Below, one piece after another: positions 1 to 9,800 of a stretch of 64,000 nucleotides of DNA. The position numbers and the translations under genes were made by a program. The DNA is from Thermodesulfovibrionia bacterium (lineage in GTDB: Bacteria; Nitrospirota; Thermodesulfovibrionia; UBA6902): positions 110,434-174,433 of the forward strand of contig JAUSMY010000030.1 in NCBI GenBank assembly GCA_030646035.1, given 5' to 3'. Numbering within the stretch: the first letter of the stretch is position 1; the number at the start of each line of letters is the position of its first letter. The notes under the pieces are model-generated. The model saw only the letters and a list, made by a program, of their open reading frames with translations, was not told where the DNA came from and made no database searches.

Positions 1-2
1 AA

Positions 3-179
3 ATAGCAGATATTTTGCTTAGGGGTGGCTACAAGGGCGAGTCACCTAATTATCGAACGATAGTAGACAACACATTGCGTAAATTGGTAGCTGCTGGGTC
101 TATTGAAGTAGATAAGAGTAAGTTTAAGCATGAATTTAAATTAAAAGAGGAAAGCAAAATGAAAAGCTTATTAAACTAA
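3..179 (+). CDS. C-terminal fragment of an unknown protein (5' end outside window)
   Basis: An open frame enters from the left edge and stops at the TAA at 177-179, giving 58 residues. The fragment contains RTIVDNTLRKLVAAGSIEV followed by a basic lysine-rich tail. This helix then short strand-like pattern resembles the end of a winged-helix domain, but the fragment is too short to name a family. A hairpin follows directly. The intact gene lies outside the window, so the function is unknown. Confidence 0.5.
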   Translation: MADILLRGGYKGESPNYRTIVDNTLRKLVAAGSIEVDKSKFKHEFKLKEESKMKSLLN

Positions 180-183
180 AAAC

Positions 184-204
184 GGACAGTCTTGTAAACT
201 GTCC
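184..204 (+). terminator. Hairpin after the partial gene
   Basis: A perfect 7-bp stem, GGACAGT and ACTGTCC, with a 7-nt loop starts 5 bases after the stop codon of the partial gene. It is followed by an AT-rich stretch but no clear T run, so it is a weak terminator candidate or an mRNA 3'-end hairpin. Confidence 0.4.
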
Positions 205-317
205 ATTAATAGTGATTCTCTGAGGCTAAAGTAAACTATGTGACCAAGCATCCATAGCTTACCACAATTCCGCCTTAAACTCAAGGAGAACACTCAATAG
301 CACTCGATAGGAGAGTT

Positions 318-398
318 ATGTCTCATAAAAAAGACATAAAAATTAGGCATCCAATACGCTTGCCTAAGCCTAAGCGAAAGGTGGTTCTTCTTAGGTAG
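318..398 (+). CDS. Possible small basic peptide whose stop codon comes from the IS end
   Basis: ATG at 318 is preceded by a good ribosome site (AGGAG, 7 nt upstream). The frame encodes 26 residues rich in Lys and Arg (HPIRLPKPKRKVVLLR at the end) and stops at a TAG whose bases lie inside the left end of the IS-like element (element start near 394). If real, it may be a gene cut short by the insertion. The frame immediately right of the element begins with TGA, so little coding sequence may have been lost. Function unknown; it may not be a gene at all. Confidence 0.3.
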   Translation: MSHKKDIKIRHPIRLPKPKRKVVLLR

Positions 399-412
399 TT
401 TCATGTTTCAAG

Positions 413-444
413 ATATGAGGGGGCTATAAAATGTCCCCTCATAT
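413..444 (+). terminator. Insulating hairpin in the IS left end
   Basis: A perfect 10-bp inverted repeat, ATATGAGGGG at 413-422 and CCCCTCATAT at 435-444, is followed by TTATTTTAAC. It lies between the element end and the transposase promoter. Its likely role is to stop read-through transcription from outside, or to sequester the transposase start in read-through mRNA. Confidence 0.5.
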
Positions 445-471
445 TTATTTTAACAATATATAATTTTACCC

Positions 472-500
472 TTGACAATGCTTGAGCGGTCAAGTATAAT
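472..500 (+). promoter_or_regulatory. Consensus sigma-70 promoter of the transposase
   Basis: TTGACA at 472-477 and TATAAT at 495-500 match consensus exactly and are spaced by 17 bases. The transposase ATG is at 507, so the mRNA would be leaderless or nearly so. The spacer contains a perfect inverted repeat, CTTGA-GCGG-TCAAG (481-494), which could be an operator. Confidence 0.7.
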
Positions 501-506
501 ATAGGT

Positions 507-1340
507 ATGAACAGATTGAAGCCAGATAAACAGAAGCAAATAATATCAGCCTTAGTAGAGGGCAACTCTATCCGTGCAACTTGTAGAATGACAGGCACAG
601 CCAAAGGCACAGTATTGAAGCTGTTAGCCGATATAGGAACGGTCTGTGCTGAATATCAGCATGAGCATTTACGCAACCTTGAATGTAAACGTCTGCAATG
701 CGATGAAATATGGTCATTCTGCTATTCAAAAGAAAAGAACGTGCCAGAGGATAAGAAAGGGCAGTTTGGATATGGTGATGTATGGACATGGACAGCCATT
801 TGTGCTGATTCAAAGCTTGTTCCATCATTCTTTATAGGAACACGTGATCTTGAGTCTGCAAAGGTCTTTATGAATGACTTAGCCAGTAGGCTTAAAAATA
901 GAGTTCAGCTTACTACAGATGGACACAAGGCATATGTTGAAGCGGTAGAAGAAGCCTTTGGCTCAGAAGTAGATTTCAGCCAGATAGTAAAGCTTTATGG
1001 CGTTGAAAGAATAGAAAAGGATAGCAAATATAGCCCTGCTAAATGTATCGGAGCAAAGAAAGTGAAAGTTAATGGTAGCCCTGATATTAAGGATGTTTCA
1101 ACAAGCTATGTTGAGCGTCAGAACTTAACTATACGCATGAGTATGAGGCGGTTTACACGTCTTACAAACGCATTTTCAAAGAAGATAGACAACCTGCATT
1201 ATGCGTTAGCCTTACATTTTATGCACTACAACTTTTGCAGAATACATCAGACATTAAGGGTTACTCCTGCTATGGCAGCTGGTGTTACTAATAAATTATG
1301 GGAGATTGAAGATATTTTAAATTTGTTAAATTTAAACTGA
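507..1340 (+). CDS. IS1-family-like transposase
   Basis: The 277-residue protein begins with a helix-turn-helix segment (SIRATCRMTGTAKGTVLKLL) and continues with a DDE-type catalytic core: CDEIWSF, then TTDGHKAY, then YVERQNLTIRMSMRRFTR. This layout fits the long, single-frame members of the IS1 family rather than the classical two-frame InsAB'. The gene fills almost all of the element at 394-1349 and reaches to within nine bases of its right end. There is no internal stop, so the transposase looks intact. The family call rests on motif recognition only. Confidence 0.8.
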   Translation: MNRLKPDKQKQIISALVEGNSIRATCRMTGTAKGTVLKLLADIGTVCAEYQHEHLRNLECKRLQCDEIWSFCYSKEKNVPEDKKGQFGYGDVWTWTAICADSKLVPSFFIGTRDLESAKVFMNDLASRLKNRVQLTTDGHKAYVEAVEEAFGSEVDFSQIVKLYGVERIEKDSKYSPAKCIGAKKVKVNGSPDIKDVSTSYVERQNLTIRMSMRRFTRLTNAFSKKIDNLHYALALHFMHYNFCRIHQTLRVTPAMAAGVTNKLWEIEDILNLLNLN

Positions 1341-1364
1341 CCCACTACCTGAATAAGAAAATCC

Positions 1365-1393
1365 TTGACAAGACTAAGAGATTGAAGCATAAT
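1365..1393 (+). promoter_or_regulatory. Promoter of the DUF1554 gene
   Basis: TTGACA (1365-1370) and CATAAT (1388-1393) are spaced by 17 bases. The -35 box starts only 16 bases outside the IS right end, so the insertion could have altered upstream control of the gene at 1457. Confidence 0.6.
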
Positions 1394-1456
1394 TCCAATA
1401 ACTCGATATAATGATATTTCCTTATGGAAGTAAATTAAATAAAATGGAGGTGTAAT

Positions 1457-2353
1457 ATGTACAAGAAAGTATTCTTAGCTCTTATCTTCTGCTTCTCCTT
1501 AGCCATGCTTATCACTCCTGCAGCTTCTGCGTGCGATGACCCTTATCAGATCATTGCGAATATGAAAGGTGACATTAGCAACGGGGTTGGCAGCCGTACC
1601 ATCAGAACCCGCCTGAATGGCCAGTTGGACAGTTGTGAAAAGAAGGTTCCGGGCGCTCAGCAAGGAGACATTAGGTCAGAAAACTATGCCATTAGATATG
1701 TTGAGCAGTTAAAGATGTACATTCAGAAGTATATGAAAACAAATGATATTGGCGGAGAGGAAGGAGATGGCCTGCTTCAACAGGCTGATGATCTCATAAC
1801 TGCTATTACCTGCGTAGACTGCAATAAAGATCTCACGGTCTTTGTTTCAAGCAACTCCTACTACGGTGACCTGAACGGTATAACCGGCGCTGACCAAACA
1901 TGCCAGGAACTTGCTGATGATGCAGGGCGTAGCGGAACATACAAGGCATGGCTGTCAACAAGCAGAGGCTACAGCCCTGCAGATTCCTGGGACCATTCAG
2001 ACCAGAACTATGTATTAACTGACACCGAAACAATAATTGCTTACGACTGGTATGACCTTACCGACGGACAGTTAGACAATTCGATCTGGCTCAATCAATA
2101 TGCTGAGGCACAAAGCAATGACGTCTGGACAGGGACAGACACCGCTGGCTATCCTGCCGGCAGTTTTGGTGATGCATCGGAATTCTGTAATGACTGGACA
2201 AGCGATAATAACGAAGCCGTGTATGGTCTTTCATATTATACTTCGTATGAGTGGACTGATTACAGCTGGGATGATTGTGATTACGATTATCATATTTATT
2301 GCTTTGAGCAGGTGGATCCAAGGTGGGATGCAAGGTGTAATCAAGGGGAGTAA
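1457..2353 (+). CDS. Secreted DUF1554 (C-type-lectin-like) protein
   Basis: 298 residues with a clear signal peptide (positively charged start, hydrophobic core, cleavage after PAASA near residue 25). Residues 30-110 form a small cysteine-containing helical region. From about residue 120 the protein has the DUF1554 pattern: VFVSSNSYYGDLNGITGAD, KAWLST, YDLTDGQLDNSIWLN and VWTGTDTAG. DUF1554 proteins are exported, often adhesin-like, and have a lectin-like fold; the ligand is unknown here. The start is supported by a strong Shine-Dalgarno (GGAGGTG) 6 nt upstream. The gene stands alone between an IS and a strong terminator, so it forms its own transcription unit. Confidence 0.75.
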   Translation: MYKKVFLALIFCFSLAMLITPAASACDDPYQIIANMKGDISNGVGSRTIRTRLNGQLDSCEKKVPGAQQGDIRSENYAIRYVEQLKMYIQKYMKTNDIGGEEGDGLLQQADDLITAITCVDCNKDLTVFVSSNSYYGDLNGITGADQTCQELADDAGRSGTYKAWLSTSRGYSPADSWDHSDQNYVLTDTETIIAYDWYDLTDGQLDNSIWLNQYAEAQSNDVWTGTDTAGYPAGSFGDASEFCNDWTSDNNEAVYGLSYYTSYEWTDYSWDDCDYDYHIYCFEQVDPRWDARCNQGE

Positions 2354-2370
2354 TTGATTATTTGACAAAA

Positions 2371-2406
2371 AGGCCGGCAGGGCAAATATCCTGCCGGTCT
2401 TTTTTA
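2371..2406. terminator. Bidirectional rho-independent terminator
   Basis: An 8-bp stem, CCGGCAGG (2374-2381) and CCTGCCGG (2390-2397), extended by G-U and G-C pairs, has TCTTTTTT on the plus side and CCTTTTTG on the minus side. It lies between the convergent DUF1554 gene and the HD-GYP operon and can end both transcripts. Confidence 0.9.
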
Positions 2407-2462
2407 TTTGTAACCGCTCAATGTTGGGCAGTGTATAAAAAAGCATAGTTACCGAAACCCCA

Positions 2463-3563
2463 TCAATCCTGATGTATCTCAAATATTTCATTAAAGTCAT
2501 CAGTCAGTTTCTTGAAAGCCTCCATGAGATCAGGGTCAAAGTGTTCCGGCATCGTCCTGCCGTCGCCTATGGTTATTATTTCAATTGTTTTCCTATGGTC
2601 AAAAGCAGGTTTGTAAGGACGCCTGCTCCTGAGCGCGTCATACTGGTCAGCAATATTCATTATCCTGCCGGACAACGGGATATTATCCCCTTTCAGGTCA
2701 TTGGGGTATCCTCCTCCGCTCCACCGCTCGTGGTGAGAGATGGCTATCTCCGCGCCCATGTTGAGAAAGGGCGATTCCGCGCCTTTGAGAATATTTGAGC
2801 CGATCACTGTATGGTTCTTCATGATCTTCCATTCAGCCCCGGTATGCTTGCCCGGTTTCAAAAGAATAGCATCAGGTATGCCGACCTTTCCGATGTCATG
2901 CATAGGCGCGGCATAAAAGATATTCTCTGTAAAATCCTTATCCATACCCATCTTTTCAGCGACCAGCTTTGTATAGTACCCCACCCTTCTGATATGCGCT
3001 CCTGTTTCGTCATCCTTGTACTCAGCGGCAATAGTAAGCCGCTGCACAGACTCTATGTAGCTGGACTCTATCTTCTTGTGCGCCTTCCCAAGGCTCGCAA
3101 AGGCCTCTGACAGCTCCTTTGTCCTTTCCGCAACCTGCGCTTCAAGAATAATATTATGCTCTTTCAGAAAGTCATGGTATTGCTTTATCTCAAGATTGTT
3201 CCTGACGCGCAAAGCCACTTCCTCTGAATCGATCGGTTTTGTCAGAAAATCATTTGCGCCTTTTGATATGCCGGTCAGTCTGTCCTCTCTGGAATCAAGA
3301 GCTGTCACGATTATTATCGGGATATGTTTGGTAAGATCATCGGCCTTGAGCTTTTCAGTTGCTTCAAACCCGTTCATCACAGGCATCATTATGTCCATGA
3401 GGATCAGGTCAGGCATATGCTTTAACGCCATTGCAACACCTTCCTCACCATTTCCGGCAGTCAATGTCTCATAGCCGAGATGTTCGCAGAGAGTGTCAAG
3501 AAGTTTCACATTCCTGGCTTCATCATCAACGATCAGTATCTTACGGCTTTTCTTTTCAGTCAT
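2463..3563 (-). CDS. Response regulator with HD-GYP c-di-GMP phosphodiesterase output
   Basis: 366 residues. Residues 1-125 are a receiver domain (VDDEARN acidic pocket, [13 protein letters not shown] phosphoacceptor, TKPID lysine). A coiled-coil linker (residues 130-170) leads to an HD-GYP domain with all expected motifs: [38 protein letters not shown] and [14 protein letters not shown]. The family hydrolyses cyclic di-GMP to GMP when the receiver is phosphorylated (RpfG type). It is the last gene of a five-gene operon: 2 nt separate it from the stand-alone receiver upstream. The two kinases of the operon are the obvious phosphodonors. Confidence 0.9.
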   Translation of the reverse strand: MTEKKSRKILIVDDEARNVKLLDTLCEHLGYETLTAGNGEEGVAMALKHMPDLILMDIMMPVMNGFEATEKLKADDLTKHIPIIIVTALDSREDRLTGISKGANDFLTKPIDSEEVALRVRNNLEIKQYHDFLKEHNIILEAQVAERTKELSEAFASLGKAHKKIESSYIESVQRLTIAAEYKDDETGAHIRRVGYYTKLVAEKMGMDKDFTENIFYAAPMHDIGKVGIPDAILLKPGKHTGAEWKIMKNHTVIGSNILKGAESPFLNMGAEIAISHHERWSGGGYPNDLKGDNIPLSGRIMNIADQYDALRSRRPYKPAFDHRKTIEIITIGDGRTMPEHFDPDLMEAFKKLTDDFNEIFEIHQD

Positions 3564-3565
3564 AT

Positions 3566-3937
3566 TTATTCTCCATGTGAATATTTATCAATGATTGAAA
3601 TAACCTCATTTACATCTATGGGTTTGGCTATATAGTCGTTAATGCCTGTCGCAAGAAATTTTTCCCTGTCGCCTTTCATCGCATATGACGTTACGGCAAT
3701 CACCGGAATACCGGCTGTCTCAGCTTCTGACTTAAGTATCTTTGCGGCCTCGATCCCGTCCATTACCGGCATCTGGATATCCATCAAAATGAGAAGAGGT
3801 TTACTCTCTCTTGCAAGCCGGACACCCTCTTTACCATTATCAGCCTCAACTGTTTCATACCCGTGGCTCTCAATGATAACCTTTAAGAGTTTACGGTTTT
3901 TTTCGTTATCATCAACTATAAGGATCTTTTTCATCAC
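3566..3937 (-). CDS. Stand-alone CheY-like receiver protein
   Basis: A 123-residue single-domain receiver: acidic pair in LIVDDNEKN, phosphoacceptor in [13 protein letters not shown], switch Thr/Ser in [10 protein letters not shown] and lysine in YIAKPID. There is no output domain, so it should act by protein contact or as a phosphorelay intermediate. Its start overlaps the upstream kinase stop by 4 bp (ATGA), implying translational coupling. The sequence resembles DivK-type receivers ([13 protein letters not shown]), but assigning that role would go beyond the evidence. Confidence 0.9.
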   Translation of the reverse strand: MMKKILIVDDNEKNRKLLKVIIESHGYETVEADNGKEGVRLARESKPLLILMDIQMPVMDGIEAAKILKSEAETAGIPVIAVTSYAMKGDREKFLATGINDYIAKPIDVNEVISIIDKYSHGE

Positions 3938-6369
3938 TTCCCTCCGGTCAGGGGAAGGGTAAATATAAACCTGCTTCCCTTCCCTATTTCGCTCTCAGCC
4001 CATATCCTCCCGCCGTGAAGCTCAACAAACTGTTTGCAAAGGCTCAGCCCCAGTCCTGTGCCTGCGTATTTCTTTGTATAAGATGTTTCAATCTGCTGAA
4101 ACGGCTGAAAGAGCTTTCCCATGTCTTCAGGGGCGATGCCTATGCCTGTGTCGGTGACGGAGATTTCTATTAACTCCCGACCCCCCTTAACTTCCCCCCT
4201 TAGTAAGGGGGGACTGAGGGGGGTGTCCTCTATCCGCCGGGCAGAGACATGCACGCTTCCCCCGTCCGGCGTAAACTTCATCGCGTTGCTCAGCAAATTA
4301 AATATCACCTGTTTTATCTTCCTTTCATCTGCTGTGATATTCCCAATATTCTCATCAATATCTGATGTCATCTTTATGCCATGCTTCATAGCTTTTTCCT
4401 TGAACATCACAAGGCTTCTTTCAATTAATGCCCTTAAGTCGAATGCAGAAGGCTCAAGTCCCATCTTGCCTGCCTCTACCTTCGAGAGATCAAGAATGTC
4501 ATTTATCAGACTGAGGAGATGGCTGCCGCTATCTTTGATATCAGTGGAGAATTCTTTCTGCTTCTCTGTCAGAGGGCCGGCAATGCCGTCTATCATCACC
4601 TCTGAAAATCCTATGATCGAATTAAGCGGCGTGCGAAGTTCATGGGACATATTCGCGAGGAAATCGGACTTTGCCTGGTTTGCCGACTCTGCAGCCTGCC
4701 TCGCCAGTTCGAGCTCTGACGTCCTCTCCTTTACCTTATCTTCAAGAATTGCCGCATAGGATCTACGCTCTTCTTCAAGTTTTTTGCGCTCAGTGATGTC
4801 CCTGAATACCACAACAGCGCCGACAAGCCTGCCTTCCTCTGTGACCGGGGTGCTGGTATAATCAACAGGAAAACCGGAGCCGTCCTTTCTCCAGAACAGA
4901 TCATTATCAACATGGTGCGTGGCGCCGTCTTTAGATGCCGCATAAATAGGACATTCTTCCGCAGGATAATCGGTCCCGTCAGGCTTTCGATAGTGAACTA
5001 AAGAGTGTATATGTTTCCCGAAGAGTTCTCCTGCATCCCATCCTAACATTTTTTCAGCAGTTGCATTGATAAATGTGCAGTTGCCCTGCAGGTCCACCCC
5101 ATAGATCCCATCGCCTGCACAGTTCAGGATCAGGCCATGCTGGTTTTTCAGCCGTTGAAGTTCTGAAATATATCTTTCCATCTCGCTCGCCATCTTGTTG
5201 ATAGACAAACCAAGATCTCCAATCTCATCGCTTCTGCCGTATTCCTCCACCCGCGCAGCAAGGTCGCCCTTTTCTATTTTGTTCACGGCTTCAGATAATT
5301 TCAGTATCGGCGCGACTATCCTTCTTGTTGCAATCCATGTGATTATTATCAGCGAAAAAACGATGATGAGAAAGCCGACGAAAAACATCGTATTTCTCGC
5401 AAGATAGATATTCTTTAATGCCGCTGCTTCAGGGATTTCATAGATTATTGCCCAGTAGCGGCTCTTGTTCATCGGATCAAAGAATATCTTTTTAAAGCCG
5501 TCCACATGGTGGTCCTCTTTATGATACTTAGTAAGACTGTCCAGAGACTTCATCTCATCTAAAGATTCATGCATCACGTTCTTAACTGTATAGTCAAAGC
5601 CAAGATCAAATCCAAACTCCTTTGACCTGTCAGGGTGGACGAGGAAAGCGCCATCCTGGTTGATGACATATTTTCTTGCCTCGCCGGCTGCTGTCCTGAT
5701 ATTTGAGAAGATGGCTTCGGCAAATACATTGATGACCACAACACCCCTCACCCTTTTTTGCGCATCATAAACCGGGGTTGCTATCCTGAAGACAGAGGTA
5801 TGGGGTATTTGTATCACACCTTCTTCGCGATTCAGGTTGACATCTGAATAATAGACCTCGTTCTGCCTGAGCTTCATGGTCTCAGCGAAATAGAGATATT
5901 GCGCCTTGTTCTGAAGCTCTTTCCGTGGGATTATCTTTATTGTGTCGCCGACCAGGTCGGCGCGTATGATCTCGTTGCCTTTTTCGTCAAGATAGCGAAG
6001 CTGGAAATATTCAGGATGATATTTCAGAAATGCACCGAATATCAGTTCGAGGCGCGCATACCAATGTTCAGTCTTATCTCCTGTAAGCGGGTCTATCCCG
6101 TCATTATCCCTTGCCCTGATGATCCCCTGTACAGGCGGAGTTGCTGAAATGACCATCAGGTCATCCTTTGAACTTTTTACAAAATGCTCGATCTCCATTG
6201 CATCTTTTTCAATATTCTTTCCGGTTGATTCTAACAATTCATTAACTGCAAGGGTCATTCCCTGATAGTAGGTTGTCCCTCCCATAATGAGGAGGGCAAA
6301 TGTCAGGAGCGTCCCCAGCCCGAGAATGGTCTTTGCTTTAAGCCCGAATTTCATCTTGTTAAAAATCAT
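3934..6369 (-). CDS. Membrane sensor histidine kinase (Cache-HAMP-PAS-HisKA-HATPase)
   Basis: 811 residues. TM1 is near 13-34, a periplasmic Cache-like sensor spans 37-320, TM2 is near 326-346, HAMP 347-400 and a PAS domain about 410-530. Then come HisKA ([10 protein letters not shown] box near 576) and HATPase_c ([15 protein letters not shown] box, DTGIGI G1, LFQPFQQ F box, GTGLGL G2). All catalytic boxes look intact. A C/G-rich repeat encoding TPLSPPLLRGEVKGG is inserted in frame just before the G1 box (positions 4179-4228). The kinase half closely matches the C-terminus of the larger kinase upstream, repeat included, so the two arose by duplication. Both ends overlap the neighbouring genes by 4 bp. 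Ligand unknown. Confidence 0.9.
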   Translation of the reverse strand: MIFNKMKFGLKAKTILGLGTLLTFALLIMGGTTYYQGMTLAVNELLESTGKNIEKDAMEIEHFVKSSKDDLMVISATPPVQGIIRARDNDGIDPLTGDKTEHWYARLELIFGAFLKYHPEYFQLRYLDEKGNEIIRADLVGDTIKIIPRKELQNKAQYLYFAETMKLRQNEVYYSDVNLNREEGVIQIPHTSVFRIATPVYDAQKRVRGVVVINVFAEAIFSNIRTAAGEARKYVINQDGAFLVHPDRSKEFGFDLGFDYTVKNVMHESLDEMKSLDSLTKYHKEDHHVDGFKKIFFDPMNKSRYWAIIYEIPEAAALKNIYLARNTMFFVGFLIIVFSLIIITWIATRRIVAPILKLSEAVNKIEKGDLAARVEEYGRSDEIGDLGLSINKMASEMERYISELQRLKNQHGLILNCAGDGIYGVDLQGNCTFINATAEKMLGWDAGELFGKHIHSLVHYRKPDGTDYPAEECPIYAASKDGATHHVDNDLFWRKDGSGFPVDYTSTPVTEEGRLVGAVVVFRDITERKKLEEERRSYAAILEDKVKERTSELELARQAAESANQAKSDFLANMSHELRTPLNSIIGFSEVMIDGIAGPLTEKQKEFSTDIKDSGSHLLSLINDILDLSKVEAGKMGLEPSAFDLRALIERSLVMFKEKAMKHGIKMTSDIDENIGNITADERKIKQVIFNLLSNAMKFTPDGGSVHVSARRIEDTPLSPPLLRGEVKGGRELIEISVTDTGIGIAPEDMGKLFQPFQQIETSYTKKYAGTGLGLSLCKQFVELHGGRIWAESEIGKGSRFIFTLPLTGGK
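4179..4228. repeat. C/G-rich palindromic repeat inside a kinase gene
   Basis: About 50 bp built from runs of C and G: CCCCCCTTAACTT, CCCCCCTTAGTAAGGGGGG, then ACTGAGGGGGG. It is the same type as the intergenic repeats near 46612 and 51509. Here it keeps the reading frame and adds TPLSPPLLRGEVKGG to the ATPase domain. The second copy is at 7107-7153. Confidence 0.7.
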
Positions 6370-6830
6370 TCAATTCCCTTTTTAATTAAAAAATCCTGAA
6401 TTCTTTTAATATGCGCACCCTCATCAAAGTGCAACTTCTGAAGTTTCAATATGATCTCTGAATCCGACTCTCCTGTCATTTTATCATGCAGATAGCTTTC
6501 ACCAAGGGATCTCTCCAGCAATAACGACATATCCAATGCCTTTTTCAGTATTATGTCTCCGGATTCAATTTCATTTGCAATATTATCGGCAATTTTCAGA
6601 CTCTCTTTAATATGGAGCACAGACACAGGCACAACCGTCTCCTGACTCAGTTTATCGCCCATAACATACGTCCTGGCAACTTTCAGAATAAGAGCATGGT
6701 TCTCCTCTTCAATAGCAAGCTCTCTGAAGAGGCTTTCAGCCTCGGGGAACAGCCTGCTTAATGCCCTGTATATGCCGGCGCATTTATTCTCAAGTTCAAT
6801 GCATGCCTCCAACTCTTCATATGAACTCAT
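6366..6830 (-). CDS. Ferritin-like four-helix protein
   Basis: A 154-residue all-helical protein with spaced acidic and histidine residues typical of ferritin-like or rubrerythrin-like di-iron proteins: an early Glu (ELENKCAGIYRAL), then EEENHA, a third helix with LERSLGESYLHD, and DEGAHIKRI. The order Glu, ExxH, Glu, ExxH-like supports a possible di-metal site. There is no rubredoxin domain or transmembrane segment. It is locked between two sensor kinases (12 nt from one, 4-bp overlap with the other), so it may sense oxygen, peroxide or iron for the pathway. That role is inference; a simple protective or structural function is possible. Confidence 0.6.
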   Translation of the reverse strand: MSSYEELEACIELENKCAGIYRALSRLFPEAESLFRELAIEEENHALILKVARTYVMGDKLSQETVVPVSVLHIKESLKIADNIANEIESGDIILKKALDMSLLLERSLGESYLHDKMTGESDSEIILKLQKLHFDEGAHIKRIQDFLIKKGIE

Positions 6831-6842
6831 ATTAATACCTCC

Positions 6843-9800
6843 TTAACCCTTGCTCTCTTCAACTTCCCATTGTCTCACCGGTATTGTAAAGATAAATTTT
6901 GAGCCCTTCCCAACCTCGCTCTCAACCCATATCTTTCCGCCGTGAAGCTCAATAAAATCTTTGCAGAGTTTTAATCCAAGCCCTGTGCCAGCGTATTTCT
7001 TTGTATAAGATGACTCAAGCTGCTGAAACGGCTGAAAGAGCTTTCCCATATCCCCAGGGGCAATGCCTATGCCTGTGTCTGTGACGGAGATTTCGATTAA
7101 CTCCCGACCCCCCTTAACTTCCCCCCTTGGCAAGGGGGGATCGAGGGGGGTGTCTTCTATCCGCCGGGTGGAGATGCTCACGCTTCCCCCGTCCGGAGTA
7201 AACTTCATTGAATTGCTTAAGAGATTAAATATTATCTGCTTTATCTTTCTTTCATCTGCTGTGATGTTTCCAATATTCTCATTCACCTCTGATGTCAGCT
7301 TTATAGCATGCTTCATCGCTTTTTCCTTGAACATCACAAGGCTTCTTTCAATCAATGCCCTTAAGTCGAATTCAGAAGGCTCAAGCTCCATCTTGCCTGC
7401 CTCTACCTTTGACAGGTCAAGGATGTCATTTATCAGGCTGAGCAGGTGCCTGCCGCTGTCTTTGATATCAGTGGAGAATTCTTTCTGCTGCTCTGTCAGA
7501 GGGCCGGCAATGCCGTCTATCATCACCTCTGAAAATCCTATGATCGAATTAAGCGGCGTACGAAGTTCATGCGACATGTTGGCAAGAAAGTCGGACTTCG
7601 CCCTGTTCGCGGCTTCAGACTGAAGTTTTGCATATTCAAGTTCCGATGTTCTCTCTTTTACCTTCTCCTCAAGCTTCTCACTGTATTCTTTAAGCTGAAC
7701 CTCAGATCTCTTCCTTTCTATCATCCCTGCCAGTGTGTCAGCTACTGCCTGCAAAAACTCAATCTCACTTTTTTCCTGCCGGTGGCCTTCCTGTAAATAA
7801 ATCACGACAACCCCCAACACCTTGCCCATGGACAGGATCGGGACATTATAATGTCCGTGAGGAGCTATCCCGTCATAACTGTTTTCATGACGCTCATCCA
7901 GGCAATCAGCAAATTGTATCTGCTTGCTTGCCGCTGCCCGGCCGCAGAGACATCTTCCAAAGGGAACTCTTGCACAGATCTCCTGTATCGGGGCACTGAA
8001 TCCCCTGCTTGCGGTAAGCACCAGCACCTCAGGCTCATCTTCAACAATAAAGATACCGCCTTTGGGCATAAGGGGGAGAAATGGCACAGAAAGGATCACA
8101 TCAATTGCTTTCCCCAGCAGTTCATTAAGCGGGGCATCTTCCAATGAAATATGAAGGAGTGAATTCAATACATTCTGAATCTCGTAATTTTTATTAAGCT
8201 CATCCTCAGCCTCTTTCAGCGCTGTTATATCCTGAACCGTTCCTAACCCTTTTATGGCAATACCTTCTTTGTTGAACTCTATTTCAGCGATCTCCCTCAC
8301 CCACTTTATATTACCGTCAACAAATACTCGGTGCCTGATATCGTAAAGTTTTCCTTTGAGAGCGGCAGTCCATGCCTTATCAAGCAATTCCCTGTCATCA
8401 GGATGAACAATATCAAGAAAGCACTTATAGGACAAGGTAGCTTCCATGGGTATCCCGAATATGCGGTAAGTCTCTTCAGACCAGAAAAGTTCGTCTTTTA
8501 ATATGTCCAGATACCAGCTTCCGGTATGGGCAACTGACTGAGCCCTCTTAAGACTGGCTTCGCTCTCACTTAGAGCATCTTCCATCTTCTTCCGGGCTGT
8601 GATCTCACGCGATACCCATACAACCATCCTTGATTCACCCGGCATGATAAGAGGAGATGTCCTGCCTTCAAACCATGTCTTCCCTGCCTGGACATCGAGC
8701 GAATACTCAAGTATCTGCGACTCATTGGTTTCAATCGTCTTCCTTATAGTCGAAAGAAAGAGGTCAGCGCTCTCTTTCGGCAATATCTCATGGAGCAGCC
8801 TGCCTTTCAGCTTCTCGGTCTCCGCATAGAGCAGGGCTTTTTTATCAGGGAGTGAAAGCACTTCTATATAGCGGCCGTTCTCGTCCAGAATGAATGATAT
8901 GTCAGGAAGGGCGCTGGCAAAAGCCTTCAGCCTCTCATCGCTCTTCTTAACCTTCTCCAGCATACGGACATTATTTATTGCAAGAGAAACAATAGCAGTA
9001 AAGGAAACTGCCAGGTATTCATCATCTTTGTCAAATTCTGTCCCTCCGGATTTATTTGAACAATAGAGCCTTCCAATAACCTCATCATGCAGAACAACCG
9101 GCACACCCAGAAACGTCTTCATCGGGGGGTGGCCGGGAGGGAATCCTATAGATTCAGGATGTTTTGATATATCAGGGATACGCACCGGTTTACCCTCTCT
9201 CAATAAATAACCGAGAAGCCCCTTTCCCTCAGGCAGGCCGTGCTCTCTCTTCATACGATCAAAAATATCAGGCGGGATGCCTGAAGGCACAAAATGTTCG
9301 TATCCCCCCTCTTTGTTCAAGATGCCGATCACAGCATATTCTGCATCCAGCAGTTTACAGGCGCTGTCAGCTATTTGCTGAAGAAGAATATCAATGTCTT
9401 GAGCGCTGATGACCTCTTTAGATGCGGCATAAAGACTGTTCAGATTATTTATAAGTCTTATATTCCGGTCAAAGGTCAGATCAAGTGTCCCGGCCATATG
9501 ATTGAAACTTTGCGCAAGATCTCCCAGCTCATCTTTACTATCCACAGCCGCAGATACATCATAGAACCCTTTCTCAATCTCCACTGCCATTTCTTTTAAT
9601 CTTAGGATCGGGACAACTAACTTCCTCCTGACATAAACAGCCATTACTATAAATAGCACAATGGAAAAGCCGATAATGCCAAACCGCAAGTCTCCGTAGA
9701 GCCTGAACTCAAACTCATAATTTTCAACGAGCCGATTGACAAACGAGTCAATGGTATCAATACATCTCTTGCTTCTGATATCGTATGCTGCCTGAGCGCC

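Larger units (their letters stand above)
394..1349 (+). mobile_element. IS1-like insertion sequence
   Basis: The element holds a single transposase gene bounded by short imperfect inverted ends. The left end reads GGTAGT then TTCATGTTTCA; the right end, read inward on the minus strand, is GGTAGTGGGTCAGTTTA. They share GGTAGT and, with small gaps, TCA(T)GTTT. I see no target-site duplication: left flank CTTCTTA, right flank TGAATAAG. Either the insertion is old or the ends are off by a few bases. Inside the left end lie a hairpin at 413-444 and a consensus promoter at 472-500, a common way for an IS to block incoming transcription and control its own transposase. Confidence 0.65.

Noticed and set aside
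4121-4759. Long plus-strand open frame (212 codons) opposite the kinase, with a similar one at 7063-7623.
   Set aside because: They are antisense shadows of the duplicated kinase domains; their similarity reflects the sense strand.
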